A stretch of 64,000 nt of DNA from Sphingobacterium athyrii (lineage in GTDB: Bacteria; Bacteroidota; Bacteroidia; Sphingobacteriales; Sphingobacteriaceae): assembly GCF_003071065.1 (NCBI RefSeq), contig NZ_QCXX01000001.1, forward strand, positions 1,447,556-1,511,555, given 5' to 3'. The notes under the pieces are model-generated. The model made no database searches. It was given only the letters and a program-made list of their open reading frames with translations, and had not been told where the DNA came from. A program made the translations under genes and the position numbers. Shown here in pieces: positions 1 to 8,250 of the stretch. Each line of letters begins with the position of its first letter. Positions within the stretch are counted from its first letter, which is position 1.

Positions 1-468
1 ATCCTTAAGTATAATGTTTCCTGCGTGCATTCCATAGATCGCTTCGATTTAGCTCAAAAGCTCCATCAGCGGCTCACAGCCGAAAATAAAACAATAGATA
101 TACTCATTCAGGTAAATACATCTTACGAGGAGAGTAAATATGGTGCTGCTCCAGATCAGGTCATTGACCTTGTCAGGCAGATTTCGGTTTTCAATACCTT
201 ACATATAAAAGGCCTGATGACGATCGGTCTGCTGAGTGCCGAGGCTGACCGAGTGCGTAAGTGTTTCCAGTTGCTCAAACAGATTCAACAAGAAATTATC
301 AGGCTCGACATCCCGAACGTGACAATGCAAGAATTATCCATGGGAATGAGCGGAGATCTGGACATCGCGATTGCAGAGGGCGCAACTATTGTGCGGGTAG
401 GCACAGCAATATTCGGACAGCGAAATACGCCCGATAATTACTATTGGAACGAGAATTTGATGGAATAG
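1..468 (+). CDS. YggS/PLPBP-family pyridoxal-phosphate-binding protein (5' truncated)
   Basis: The reading frame is open from base 1, so the true start lies before the window. The visible part is the C-terminal two-thirds of a YggS/PLPBP-type protein, an alanine-racemase-fold TIM barrel that holds pyridoxal phosphate and takes part in vitamin B6 and amino-acid homeostasis in the cytoplasm without a known catalytic reaction. Recognisable family segments are a VHSIDR-like stretch at the beginning, then the LSMGMSGDL and AIAEGATIVRVGTAIFG segments near the end, which carry the phosphate-binding residues of the family. The next gene starts 25 bp downstream on the same strand, so the two may be co-transcribed. 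Family assignment is strong; only the N-terminus with the PLP lysine is missing from view. Confidence 0.9.
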   Translation: MLKYNVSCVHSIDRFDLAQKLHQRLTAENKTIDILIQVNTSYEESKYGAAPDQVIDLVRQISVFNTLHIKGLMTIGLLSAEADRVRKCFQLLKQIQQEIIRLDIPNVTMQELSMGMSGDLDIAIAEGATIVRVGTAIFGQRNTPDNYYWNENLME

Positions 469-493
469 AAAATCTGATCTATAAATATAGCTT

Positions 494-1219
494 ATGAATG
501 TGCATTTTATCCAACATGAAGATTTTGAAGCTCCAGGAGCCTATTTACAATGGGCGGTATCACGACAACATAAAACGAGTTTCTCTAGAGTATATCAAAA
601 TGAAACGCTACCGCAAGATAGCGTGACGATAGACCTATTGGTCATTATGGGTGGGCCCCAAAGTCCAGATTCGTCTCCACAAGAATATCCCTATTATGAT
701 GCACCTGCTGAAATTGCATTGATTAAGCAATGCATCTATGCTGGTAAAGCCGTCATCGGCGTTTGTCTGGGAGCACAATTGATCGGTGAGGCGCTAGGAA
801 CAACCTACGAACCGAGTCCGGAAAAAGAAATAGGCGTCTTTGCGATCCAACTGACTGAAGACGGTTTACAGGACAAGAAAATACAGCATTTTGGCAAATC
901 CCTTGCTGTCGGTCATTGGCATAATGACATGCCGGGGCTCAGTGCAGGCAGTCAGGTACTCGCGACCAGTGCAGGTTGCCCGCGACAGATTGTAAAATAC
1001 AACGATTTGGTCTACGGTTTCCAATGCCATATGGAACTCAATGCAGAAGTTGTTGAACTGCTGATCAAAGCAGAAAAAGATCTTTTGCACAAAAGCCAGG
1101 CGCACAGGTTTGTCCAGACCCCGGATCAAATCCGCAGTTACGACTATACCGAAATGAACTATAAGCTATTTCAATTTCTTGATCATCTAGAAGCTACTTA
1201 CCGGTATAAGAAAAAATAG
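494..1219 (+). CDS. Class I glutamine amidotransferase-like protein
   Basis: This 241-residue cytoplasmic protein has the fold and catalytic triad of class I glutamine amidotransferases: the nucleophile elbow GVCLGAQ with Cys91, and His179 and Glu181 in FQCHME. The oxyanion segment MGGPQSP lies near residues 52-58. Stand-alone members of this group resemble GMP-synthase-type amidotransferase domains and release ammonia from glutamine or gamma-glutamyl compounds; the acceptor cannot be read from sequence. No synthetase partner is adjacent. It follows the PLP-protein gene by 25 bp. The fold and triad are secure, the physiological substrate is unknown. Confidence 0.85.
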   Translation: MNVHFIQHEDFEAPGAYLQWAVSRQHKTSFSRVYQNETLPQDSVTIDLLVIMGGPQSPDSSPQEYPYYDAPAEIALIKQCIYAGKAVIGVCLGAQLIGEALGTTYEPSPEKEIGVFAIQLTEDGLQDKKIQHFGKSLAVGHWHNDMPGLSAGSQVLATSAGCPRQIVKYNDLVYGFQCHMELNAEVVELLIKAEKDLLHKSQAHRFVQTPDQIRSYDYTEMNYKLFQFLDHLEATYRYKKK

Positions 1220-1391
1220 CTTTTGAAAGAGACCGCATAAGTAAGGAACCCAAACACGCAATAGACATCAACTGTAATCTGTATTCACCTCGTAGGATTT
1301 AATTGGCAAAAATAATGCATCAAACATCAGATTTATACGATATTTTAGCGCTGAGGTAAAGAAAAAAATGTAGATTTAGTTATCAAACAAC

Positions 1392-1715
1392 ATGCAGATG
1401 GATTTTAAACTTAGGTATCTTTTGAGCGGAAGCATCTTATTAATCGTAGGTCTTGTGCTATTTTCCTGTTCTGTTAAAAAGAATGACGAGAATTTGATCT
1501 GGTATGAAAATCAGGTCATTGAACAGGTCGTCCCTGATCAGGATTCAGTTTACAGGATACAGATCGGTATGATGGCCGCTTCTTTTTGGTTAGACACCAA
1601 AAATGGTGAACGAAAAGATGAGTTAAGCCTTTTACAAAAGAGTTTAAAGCAACGAAATAAGCTGACCATTGGCGTAGAACAAGGGACCAATAGAATCATT
1701 CGTGTTGATAAATAG
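1392..1715 (+). CDS. Small hypothetical lipoprotein
   Basis: This encodes 107 residues with a hydrophobic N-terminal segment (about 10-25) ending in a lipobox-like LFSC, so it is probably a lipid-anchored envelope protein with lipidated Cys26. The remainder is short, charged and without a motif I recognise. It is flanked by about 170 bp without a gene upstream and faces the minus-strand monooxygenase gene downstream. I cannot assign a function. The lipobox and codon-like composition support a real gene. Confidence 0.6.
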   Translation: MQMDFKLRYLLSGSILLIVGLVLFSCSVKKNDENLIWYENQVIEQVVPDQDSVYRIQIGMMAASFWLDTKNGERKDELSLLQKSLKQRNKLTIGVEQGTNRIIRVDK

Positions 1716-1813
1716 CAGCTTGTCGCTGACAACGCAAACACGAATGATCCGAATATTTTTAATAACAGTCCATTTTATCCTTCCCCCAGTCCCCTGACTT
1801 TACCAAAATAGTG

Positions 1814-2104
1814 TCAGGCTATCCTCTCCATTAAATAAATCTGCGGCGTCTCTTGCAACTTCTCCTCCGCCATACGTCCGAATGCCAGGATATAAGGTTG
1901 CTGATTGTGGTGTTCCAGTCCCGCGCGGCTTTCCCAAATTTCATAAAAGATAAACTGATTCTCATCGTCTGTCGTCTGATGTAGGTCATATTGCATACAA
2001 GCGGCTTCTTTGCGGCTTTCTTGGACCATATGTTGCAATGTAGCCCTGACTTCATCTCGATACAACAGATTTGCTTTTAAAATAGCGGTTATATAAATCC
2101 TCAT
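1814..2104 (-). CDS. YgiN-like antibiotic biosynthesis monooxygenase (ABM) domain protein
   Basis: This is a 96-residue single-domain protein of the dimeric alpha/beta-barrel ABM family. It shows the typical N-terminal strand (MRIYITAILKA), the central SRKEAACMQYDLHQ segment and FIFYEIWES. The related E. coli YgiN is a quinol monooxygenase that works with MdaB in a quinone redox cycle. The same pairing is seen here: its start overlaps the stop of the MdaB-like gene by four bases (ATGA), a strong sign of translational coupling. Likely role: turnover of quinols or other electrophilic aromatics. The fold is secure; the substrate is inferred from family and neighbour. Confidence 0.85.
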   Translation of the reverse strand: MRIYITAILKANLLYRDEVRATLQHMVQESRKEAACMQYDLHQTTDDENQFIFYEIWESRAGLEHHNQQPYILAFGRMAEEKLQETPQIYLMERIA

Positions 2105-2709
2105 GATAATTGATTCTCAAAATAAAATACTTCTTCCAGATATTCTTTATACTCTTTTTCGTAATTGTCTACACGTTCCTGCGTTGCCCCCTTCTCCATA
2201 TCATGAAAATGGAAACTTCCGATACTTTCCAGTCCCGCAAATTGATTCATCTTATGAAAACCGAACAGAACCCCCTCGTCAACAGAATGTTGATCAAAAA
2301 ACTCACCCTCCATGGTAAATGCAGTATCTGGCGCATTCCAGCTCGAGGTCACAAAATACTTTTTCCCATGCATTAGACCACCGGTGCCATAATTGATTGC
2401 GGGATTCTTGCGTGAACGACCATCACTCCGATAAATTCCATTATTGTGTCCGGCGGTAAACACTTCATCAATATAAAGCTTCAGACGATTAGGTACCTGA
2501 AACCACCATACAGGGAAATGATACACGATAATATCTGCCCATTTAAAATTTTCTGCTTCTACCATTGGATCAAATGCATCGTTTACATTTGTCACACGCG
2601 TTTCAAATCCGTTTTTAACTAAAGTTTGTACCGTCCAATTCGTAATTGTGGTATTAAAAGAACCACCAGAGTGTGCGAATTCCTGCCCGCCATTGATAAT
2701 AAATATATT
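2101..2709 (-). CDS. MdaB-like NAD(P)H:quinone oxidoreductase (flavodoxin fold)
   Basis: The protein matches the MdaB / modulator-of-drug-activity branch of flavodoxin-like quinone reductases. Features are an N-terminal beta strand MNIFIINGG, a flavin phosphate-binding region around GGSFN, and the signature segments FPVWWFQVPNRLKLYIDEVFTAG and GKKYFVTSSWNAP. The reaction expected is two-electron reduction of quinones with NAD(P)H and FAD. An in-frame ATG exists ten codons earlier, but the conserved start MNIFI and the crowded regulatory region favour base 2709. It is divergent from a LysR-type regulator with about 100 bp between the two starts, the usual arrangement for an inducible reductase controlled by that regulator, and is coupled to the ABM gene downstream. 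Confidence 0.87.
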   Translation of the reverse strand, partial: NIFIINGGQEFAHSGGSFNTTITNWTVQTLVKNGFETRVTNVNDAFDPMVEAENFKWADIIVYHFPVWWFQVPNRLKLYIDEVFTAGHNNGIYRSDGRSRKNPAINYGTGGLMHGKKYFVTSSWNAPDTAFTMEGEFFDQHSVDEGVLFGFHKMNQFAGLESIGSFHFHDMEKGATQERVDNYEKEYKEYLEEVFYFENQLS

Positions 2710-2710
2710 C

Positions 2711-2790
2711 ATTTCTATAATTTTTATTATTGATAACACAAATTTCTATCATTATTATAGATAATACAAATAATTTAAATTGTACATTTG
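2711..2790. promoter_or_regulatory. Divergent control region mdaB-like / LysR, with a TACATTTG promoter
   Basis: A Bacteroidota -7 element TACATTTG lies at 2783-2790 on the plus strand, 19 bases before the LysR start at 2810, which supports that later ATG over the one at 2780. Two similar AT-rich elements beginning TTTCTAT at 2712 and 2743 form an imperfect direct and inverted arrangement with TATTATTGATA and ATTATAGATAA. This is the place and the partial dyad symmetry expected of a LysR-type operator. The operator role is inferred. Confidence 0.5.
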
Positions 2791-2809
2791 TATCATTAAA
2801 ATAATAGAT

Positions 2810-3706
2810 ATGAAATGGAACTTAGAATGGCTGCGCACTTTTAAAGCGATCTATGAGACCGGTACCCTGTCTGCTGCGGCACAGGAATTGTTTATCTCAC
2901 AGCCCGGTGTGAGTCTACATCTCAACTCTTTGGAAGCGTTTACCGGGCACAAACTTTTCGATAGGTCCGCACGTAGGATGGTTCCGACGGAGAAAGGTAA
3001 AATTCTATACAACTATATTATAGATCCACTGAAGAAACTTGAAACAGGCGAGCAGCATTTTCACAAACGTACCCTGGATGAGCGTATTACCATCAGTGTC
3101 GGCATGTGTTTTGAAACCTTTCAATACACCTTAGAGGAGCATATTGCACAACTCCCCTTTAACCTGATCATTAAATTTGGTGAATATCCGCAGATGCAAC
3201 AGGATCTGGACAATGGGCTACTTGACTTAATTATTACACCACAAAAGGGTAATCAACAGAATTTGATTTATCAGGCTTTTTCGAAAGAACGTATTGTATT
3301 GATTGCGGGTGGCCAGACCGACACCGCGGACTTAGAAGCCTTATTGCATGACAACAAGATTAAGGAAGCCTCAATGCTATTAAAAAAACAGCTATGGTAC
3401 AGCACCGCAGCGGATATGGATCATCTCAGGAATTTCTGGTCAACGCATTTTGGCGAACATCCGGATTTCAGTCCCAATTACATTGTACCTAATATCAGTT
3501 CTATTATACGATGCCTCAGCAATAACAAGGGCTTTTCCATTGTTCCTGATTTTTTATGTGCAGAAGCCATTGCTTCCGGCAAAATAAAACTGGTCTGGGA
3601 AGGACAATCTCCTGTGGAGAATACCCTCTATTTTGGAACACGCAAGAAAACAATGTATCAGGAGGAAATCAGTCAGTTGGAGACATTGCTACAGGAAAAG
3701 TGGTAA
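2810..3706 (+). CDS. LysR-family transcriptional regulator
   Basis: The 298-residue product has a typical LysR layout: a winged helix-turn-helix at about residues 5-62 (LEWLRTFKAIYETGTLSAAA, SQPGVSLHLNSLE, RMVPTEKG) followed by a periplasmic-binding-protein-like inducer domain from about residue 90. I chose the start MKWNLEWLRTF because a -7 promoter element overlaps the region of the earlier ATG. It diverges from the MdaB-like reductase and its ABM partner and probably controls them in response to a quinone or electrophile. Its 3' end faces the Crp-like gene with only six bases between stops. Confidence 0.88.
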   Translation: MKWNLEWLRTFKAIYETGTLSAAAQELFISQPGVSLHLNSLEAFTGHKLFDRSARRMVPTEKGKILYNYIIDPLKKLETGEQHFHKRTLDERITISVGMCFETFQYTLEEHIAQLPFNLIIKFGEYPQMQQDLDNGLLDLIITPQKGNQQNLIYQAFSKERIVLIAGGQTDTADLEALLHDNKIKEASMLLKKQLWYSTAADMDHLRNFWSTHFGEHPDFSPNYIVPNISSIIRCLSNNKGFSIVPDFLCAEAIASGKIKLVWEGQSPVENTLYFGTRKKTMYQEEISQLETLLQEKW

Positions 3707-3712
3707 CTGCCT

Positions 3713-4282
3713 TTATTGATTCAGCATCTTACTTAAGAATTCGGGGGTCACGCCAATATAGGCTGCAACCTGCTTTTGAGGCAAACAGGCGATCAAGCTA
3801 GGATAGCGGGTGCAAAATCGTTCATAACGTTCCCTAGCGGTCAAACGTAAGTTTTCCATCGCACGGCTTTGGTAATAGACCAAGGCGTTTTCTGCAAGTA
3901 TTCTGAAGTAAATATTCAACTGCGGGATTTCTTTGTACAGCCTATTCAGATCCACCTTGGCAATCATAGCGATTTCAGAATCAAATATTGCATCCACAAC
4001 AAGATGCCCCGGCTTGCCCGTAATAAGGCTATACATATCCCCAATCCACCAGCCTTCAGGAGCAAATTGCTGAATATAAGGACTACCATTTTCATCCACA
4101 CAATAACTGCGCAGACAGCCCGAAACGACAAATAAAGCATAACGGCTCACATCCCCTTCCAACAATAAAACCTGTTTCTTCTTGACCTTTTTCAATTTGA
4201 CAAAAGAAAAGAAAAGTTCCTTCTCTTGGGCATTAAGATCAATTTGATTCAGGATGCTCTCCGCTAATAGCTTTTGATCCAT
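3713..4282 (-). CDS. Crp/Fnr-family transcriptional regulator
   Basis: This is a protein of about 189 residues with an N-terminal cyclic-nucleotide-binding-like beta roll (KKKQVLLLEGDVSRYALFVVSGCLRSYCVDENG, split here by family position) and a short C-terminal helix-turn-helix (LPQKQVAAYIGVTPEFLSKML). This is the common Bacteroidota Crp subgroup that lacks the FNR iron-sulfur cysteines and the full cAMP-phosphate pocket; the ligand is unknown. An ATG nine codons upstream (4309) is possible, but the later one better matches family length. It converges on the LysR gene and may belong to the same stress-response neighbourhood. Confidence 0.82.
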   Translation of the reverse strand: MDQKLLAESILNQIDLNAQEKELFFSFVKLKKVKKKQVLLLEGDVSRYALFVVSGCLRSYCVDENGSPYIQQFAPEGWWIGDMYSLITGKPGHLVVDAIFDSEIAMIAKVDLNRLYKEIPQLNIYFRILAENALVYYQSRAMENLRLTARERYERFCTRYPSLIACLPQKQVAAYIGVTPEFLSKMLNQ

Positions 4283-4499
4283 AGGATAATGCTGATTGAT
4301 ATACAGCAAATATAGTCTATCCCTAAATCCGAACCAAGGTTTCCGACAATTGTTTTATTCCCTTTAGAAAGCTAGGAGGTCTGCCAGGATAGAGGATGGC
4401 CAACAACAGCGCAACCCCATGGACGAGCGGATTTTATTGGAAATATGTTTCGGGTATTTTATAACTTCATAACGGATTAGCTATTAAAAATATTTCTCG

Positions 4500-4970
4500 A
4501 TGAAAGAACATCAATATAAAGCGACTGTCGAATGGACAGGCAATTTAGGCAGTGGTACAGATCATTATAAGAACTACGAAAGAAGCCACCAGATCAGCAT
4601 AAAGGACAAAGTGATTATCCAGGGTTCTTCTGATCCGGCATTTCGCGGGGATCCCAACAAGCACAATCCCGAAGACCTCTTACTTGCGTCCCTATCCTCC
4701 TGCCACATGCTATGGTATCTTCATTTCTGTTCGGTCAACAATATTATCGTGGAATCGTATATTGACCATGCCACAGGGACAATGATGGAGGAGGAAAGTG
4801 GCAAGGGCTTTTTTAAAGAGGTTATACTTAGTCCTTCTATTCGTGTTCAGCGACCGGAAATGATCGACAAAGCAATCGCACTCCACAAAAAGGCCAGTGA
4901 GTATTGCTTTATTGCAAATTCAATGAATTTCCCGGTATTCCATCAGCCCCATGTGCGATCGGAAGAGTAA
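4500..4970 (+). CDS. OsmC-family organic hydroperoxide reductase-like protein
   Basis: The product has 156 residues and the OsmC/Ohr fold. The two redox cysteines are visible as Cys68 in LASLSSCHM and Cys136 in SEYCFIANS, the pair that reduces organic and fatty-acid hydroperoxides via a disulfide intermediate. The HNPEDLLLASLSSCH stretch is diagnostic of the YhfA-like OsmC branch. It is a cytoplasmic dimer in the family. The gene sits alone between a minus-strand Crp regulator and the LytTR regulator that converges on it with two bases between stops. The role fits the neighbouring quinone and electrophile defence genes. Confidence 0.88.
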   Translation: MKEHQYKATVEWTGNLGSGTDHYKNYERSHQISIKDKVIIQGSSDPAFRGDPNKHNPEDLLLASLSSCHMLWYLHFCSVNNIIVESYIDHATGTMMEEESGKGFFKEVILSPSIRVQRPEMIDKAIALHKKASEYCFIANSMNFPVFHQPHVRSEE

Positions 4971-4972
4971 TC

Positions 4973-5668
4973 TTATCTGTTGCCGAGACGTTCTTGTAAT
5001 TCCCTTCTGAAAGTGATCCCAACAGGCAGACTCATATCATTGATCTGCACCATGCCATGTTCATATTTGCTAACCTTGTTGATGGAGGCAATATACGATT
5101 TATGGATGCGGACAAATTTGGAAGCAGGTACTTGTTTTAAAATCTGCTGGGTAGTACTGGCCGTAAGATAGGTCTGCGCGGGCGTCACGATTTTTACATA
5201 ATTACCAAAACTTTGGATAAAGTCAATTTGGGCAAGCTTCACCTCAATCAACCGTCCATCCATGCGGATACTGATTGTCTTTGGTTCCTCCTCTTGTGGG
5301 ATCAGACTACCGGTGTAGGAAAGAAAGCGTTGAACAGCTTTAAAAAAACGGGGGAAAGATATCGGCTTCAATAAATAATCAATAACGCCGTAGTCATAGC
5401 TTTCCAATGCATATTCCGAGTAAGCTGTTGTTAGTATCGTTTTAGGTGGATTGTCCAACATTTTCAGAAACTCCATTCCAGTGATTTCGGGCATATCAAT
5501 ATCCAGAAAAATCAGGTCGACCCTATTATTTCGCAGATATTCCAGTGCTTCAAATGCATTGTAACATTGGGCTGCCAATTCCAGATCAGCGCTTCTTTCG
5601 ATATAATTGACCAATACATAATGTGCAGCTGGTTCGTCGTCAACCACAATACAGCGATTTTTCTCCAT
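4973..5668 (-). CDS. LytTR-family response regulator
   Basis: This 231-residue response regulator has a CheY-like receiver domain (about 5-120) with acidic residues VVDDE at the N-terminus and the phospho-acceptor Asp56 in LIFLDIDMPEITG, a conserved TAYSEYALESYDYGVIDYLLKP segment, and a C-terminal LytTR DNA-binding domain (about 128-228). LytTR regulators bind direct-repeat promoter sites. Its gene follows the sensor kinase with two bases between them, so the two form one operon. The operon diverges from an RND efflux operon, a likely target. Confidence 0.92.
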   Translation of the reverse strand: MEKNRCIVVDDEPAAHYVLVNYIERSADLELAAQCYNAFEALEYLRNNRVDLIFLDIDMPEITGMEFLKMLDNPPKTILTTAYSEYALESYDYGVIDYLLKPISFPRFFKAVQRFLSYTGSLIPQEEEPKTISIRMDGRLIEVKLAQIDFIQSFGNYVKIVTPAQTYLTASTTQQILKQVPASKFVRIHKSYIASINKVSKYEHGMVQINDMSLPVGITFRRELQERLGNR

Positions 5669-5670
5669 AG

Positions 5671-6681
5671 CTAAAGATTTATGACTAAAGATACCTCAAA
5701 CTCCTCTTTACTGGCGTTTGTATTTAACTGATAGCGGTTAGGATATAACAATTTCAATCGTGCTACCGTATTTTCCAAACCTATTTTTGCCGAAAAAACG
5801 TTCCTTTTTTTCACGGGAACGGAATTTCGCACATGCAAATATAAGTTCCCTTTTTCAATCCTGATCGAAATTGCTACGTAACAATCTTCTATACTACAGG
5901 TGCCATGTTTAAAGGCATTCTCTACAAATGTGATCAGTAGCATTGGCGCAATCTGATAATTGACTCCCTCCTCTCGCTGGTAATCAAAGTCAATCTTCGT
6001 ACGATACCCAAGGCGTTCCCGTTCCAATTCGATATAGCTCGAAATAAAGTCAATCTCATCATCCATAGACACAAATTCCTTATCGCTACTTTCCATTTGA
6101 TAACGCAGCAATTGCGATACCTTGATAATCAGTTCAGAAGTACGTTCCGGAAATTTGAGGCTGATGCCATAGATAGTATTTAAGGTATTGAACAAAAAAT
6201 GAGGGTTCAGCTGTTTTTTCAAATTAGACAATTGCGTTTGGTTAGAAAGCAGCTCCCGTCGTGTTTTCAATCGCTGAAAGCGATAAAATTCAATAAATTG
6301 GATACTGCCCAAAATACAGATTAACGAGCCCAATAATACGCCGACCTGATAATGGAATGTTTTCTGAGCGAGATTTTTGTACAGAAAACAATTTTTGTAG
6401 ATTACATTTTCCGTTATTTCTTTTAAAATGAGAGCAAAAACCAGCAGCATTGCGATGGAGAACAGCGCATACAGTACAGCTTTATTCTTTTTCAGCAGCA
6501 GCGGCAGCAGAAAGAAACGGTTCACCTGCGCATGGATATATAAGATCAAAAAATAGATCACCCCCATTAAAAAACCTTTCCAGCTTAAAATCAGGATCCA
6601 GTCATTCAACGTAAAGAGGATAAACGAAAAGATCAATAATGCAATTTCCTGTATGATCTTATTCTCCAGCACCTTTCTCAT
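5671..6681 (-). CDS. LytS/YehU-type membrane sensor histidine kinase
   Basis: The 336-residue protein has four hydrophobic segments in the first 140 residues, then a coiled linker and a His_kinase (LytS-type) domain. The phospho-acceptor is His161 in LNPHFLFNTLNTIYG, followed by an atypical ATPase domain with LLITFVENAFKHG near residues 255-270. Such kinases usually sense envelope state or small molecules through the membrane domain and pass phosphate to a LytTR regulator, here the next gene. There is no large extracytoplasmic sensor domain, so the signal is probably sensed within or at the membrane. Confidence 0.9.
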   Translation of the reverse strand: MRKVLENKIIQEIALLIFSFILFTLNDWILILSWKGFLMGVIYFLILYIHAQVNRFFLLPLLLKKNKAVLYALFSIAMLLVFALILKEITENVIYKNCFLYKNLAQKTFHYQVGVLLGSLICILGSIQFIEFYRFQRLKTRRELLSNQTQLSNLKKQLNPHFLFNTLNTIYGISLKFPERTSELIIKVSQLLRYQMESSDKEFVSMDDEIDFISSYIELERERLGYRTKIDFDYQREEGVNYQIAPMLLITFVENAFKHGTCSIEDCYVAISIRIEKGNLYLHVRNSVPVKKRNVFSAKIGLENTVARLKLLYPNRYQLNTNASKEEFEVSLVINL

Positions 6682-6851
6682 AATCCCTTATTTTGTTAAA
6701 AATCTGTTACAAAGTAAAAGTATTAAGTTTATAACCACCGAAAAATAAATGACGAATTAAATTGGTCACTTTTAAACGCCATAGATCATTTTAAACGGAC
6801 TTTACAGCAAGCATGGTCTTATCTTCGTTTCCATAAAATGATATATAACCT

Positions 6852-8240
6852 ATGCTGAAATTGAATTTAGTGTTGTCATTGGCTGTATCACTTGCGACCT
6901 CAACCTCATTTGCACAAAAGCTTACCATCCGTGATGCTGTGGACCAAGGTCTGGCAAATTATGGAATTATTAAGGCAAAGGCGTATTATGTCCAGTCAGC
7001 ACTACAGACCAACGAACAGGTAAAACGCGACTTCTGGCCTAATTTGACCGTTGCAGCGCAACAAGATTATGGAACCATAAATGGACAGAATGGTCCACTG
7101 TATGGATTTGGCGGACTCGGTGTTGCTTCTTCGGGAGCGGCACTTCCGGAGCAAAATTGGAATTCCGCATTCGGAGCGCTTTATCTTGCCAACATCAATT
7201 GGGATATCTACACCTTTGGCCGCAGGAAAGAGCGAATCGAATTGAGTAAAGCGGACAGCAGACGATTGGAAATTGATCTCCAACAAGAACAATTTCAACA
7301 TAAGATCAAGATTGCCGCAGCCTACCTGAATCTTCTGGCGAGCCAACGTCTCCAGAAAAATCAACAGAAGAACCTGGATCGCGCTCTGGTATTCTTTAAC
7401 ATCGCGGCCACCAAAGCCAAGAACGGGATTTTGCCCGGTGTCGATTCAACCTTGGCCTCGGCAGAAGTATCCCGCGCGAAGATCAGTTTGAATCAGGCCG
7501 GAGAAAATGTGAAGGAACAAAACAACAAATTGACGGTATTGATGGGAATCAATTCGACAGACCTTCAGATTGACACTGCGCTGGTAACAAAAACACCCAC
7601 CCAGCTGCTGAGCACTGACCCGGCTTTGGTAGACAATAATCCGGTACTTCAATATTACAAAAGTCGGATTGAAGTGGGCGAACAACAGCTGAAGCTTTCA
7701 AACAAGGAATTTTTACCAACCCTCTCCGCTTTCGGAGTTTTCCAGGCAAGAGGTTCTGGCTTCAAAAGCGATTACACAACAGACCTCCATGCCTTTACAA
7801 GAAACTACTGGGATGGTATCCGTCCCAACCGACAAAACTATCTTTTGGGCTTGGGGATCAATTGGAATATCACCACGATCGCCCGAATCAACAAAAAAAT
7901 CAGTGCACAGCGATACACCAACGACGCCTTACGGGAGGAATATCAAACTACTGCGGCGCAATTTGCCGCGCAGCTCGATGCCGCTGATGTTAAAATCAAG
8001 TTAGCCCAGCAGAGCGATATTGAAGCACCAAGACAGGTGTCAGCTGCCCTACAGGCCTACAATCAAAAGATGGCGATGTACAAAAACGGTCTAGCGACAC
8101 TTGTGGATGTCACCCAGACCTTATATACCCTGAATAGAGCCGAAACAGATCGCGAAATCGTCCATATCAACCTCTGGCAGTCACTTTTACTGAAAGCCGC
8201 AGCGGCTGGAGATTTCGATATTTTCAACAAAGAACTATAA
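6852..8240 (+). CDS. TolC-family outer-membrane efflux channel
   Basis: This 462-residue protein begins with a signal peptide (LVLSLAVSLATSTSFAQ, cleavage about residue 21). Two OEP repeats follow with the long periplasmic helices and the typical C-terminal LATLVDVTQTLYTLNRAETDREI segment. It would form the trimeric outer-membrane exit duct of a tripartite pump. It is first in a three-gene operon: the permease starts 10 bp after its stop. A weak -7-like element TATCTTCG lies upstream, close to the divergent two-component operon. Confidence 0.92.
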   Translation: MLKLNLVLSLAVSLATSTSFAQKLTIRDAVDQGLANYGIIKAKAYYVQSALQTNEQVKRDFWPNLTVAAQQDYGTINGQNGPLYGFGGLGVASSGAALPEQNWNSAFGALYLANINWDIYTFGRRKERIELSKADSRRLEIDLQQEQFQHKIKIAAAYLNLLASQRLQKNQQKNLDRALVFFNIAATKAKNGILPGVDSTLASAEVSRAKISLNQAGENVKEQNNKLTVLMGINSTDLQIDTALVTKTPTQLLSTDPALVDNNPVLQYYKSRIEVGEQQLKLSNKEFLPTLSAFGVFQARGSGFKSDYTTDLHAFTRNYWDGIRPNRQNYLLGLGINWNITTIARINKKISAQRYTNDALREEYQTTAAQFAAQLDAADVKIKLAQQSDIEAPRQVSAALQAYNQKMAMYKNGLATLVDVTQTLYTLNRAETDREIVHINLWQSLLLKAAAAGDFDIFNKEL

Positions 8241-8250
8241 ATAACACCGC

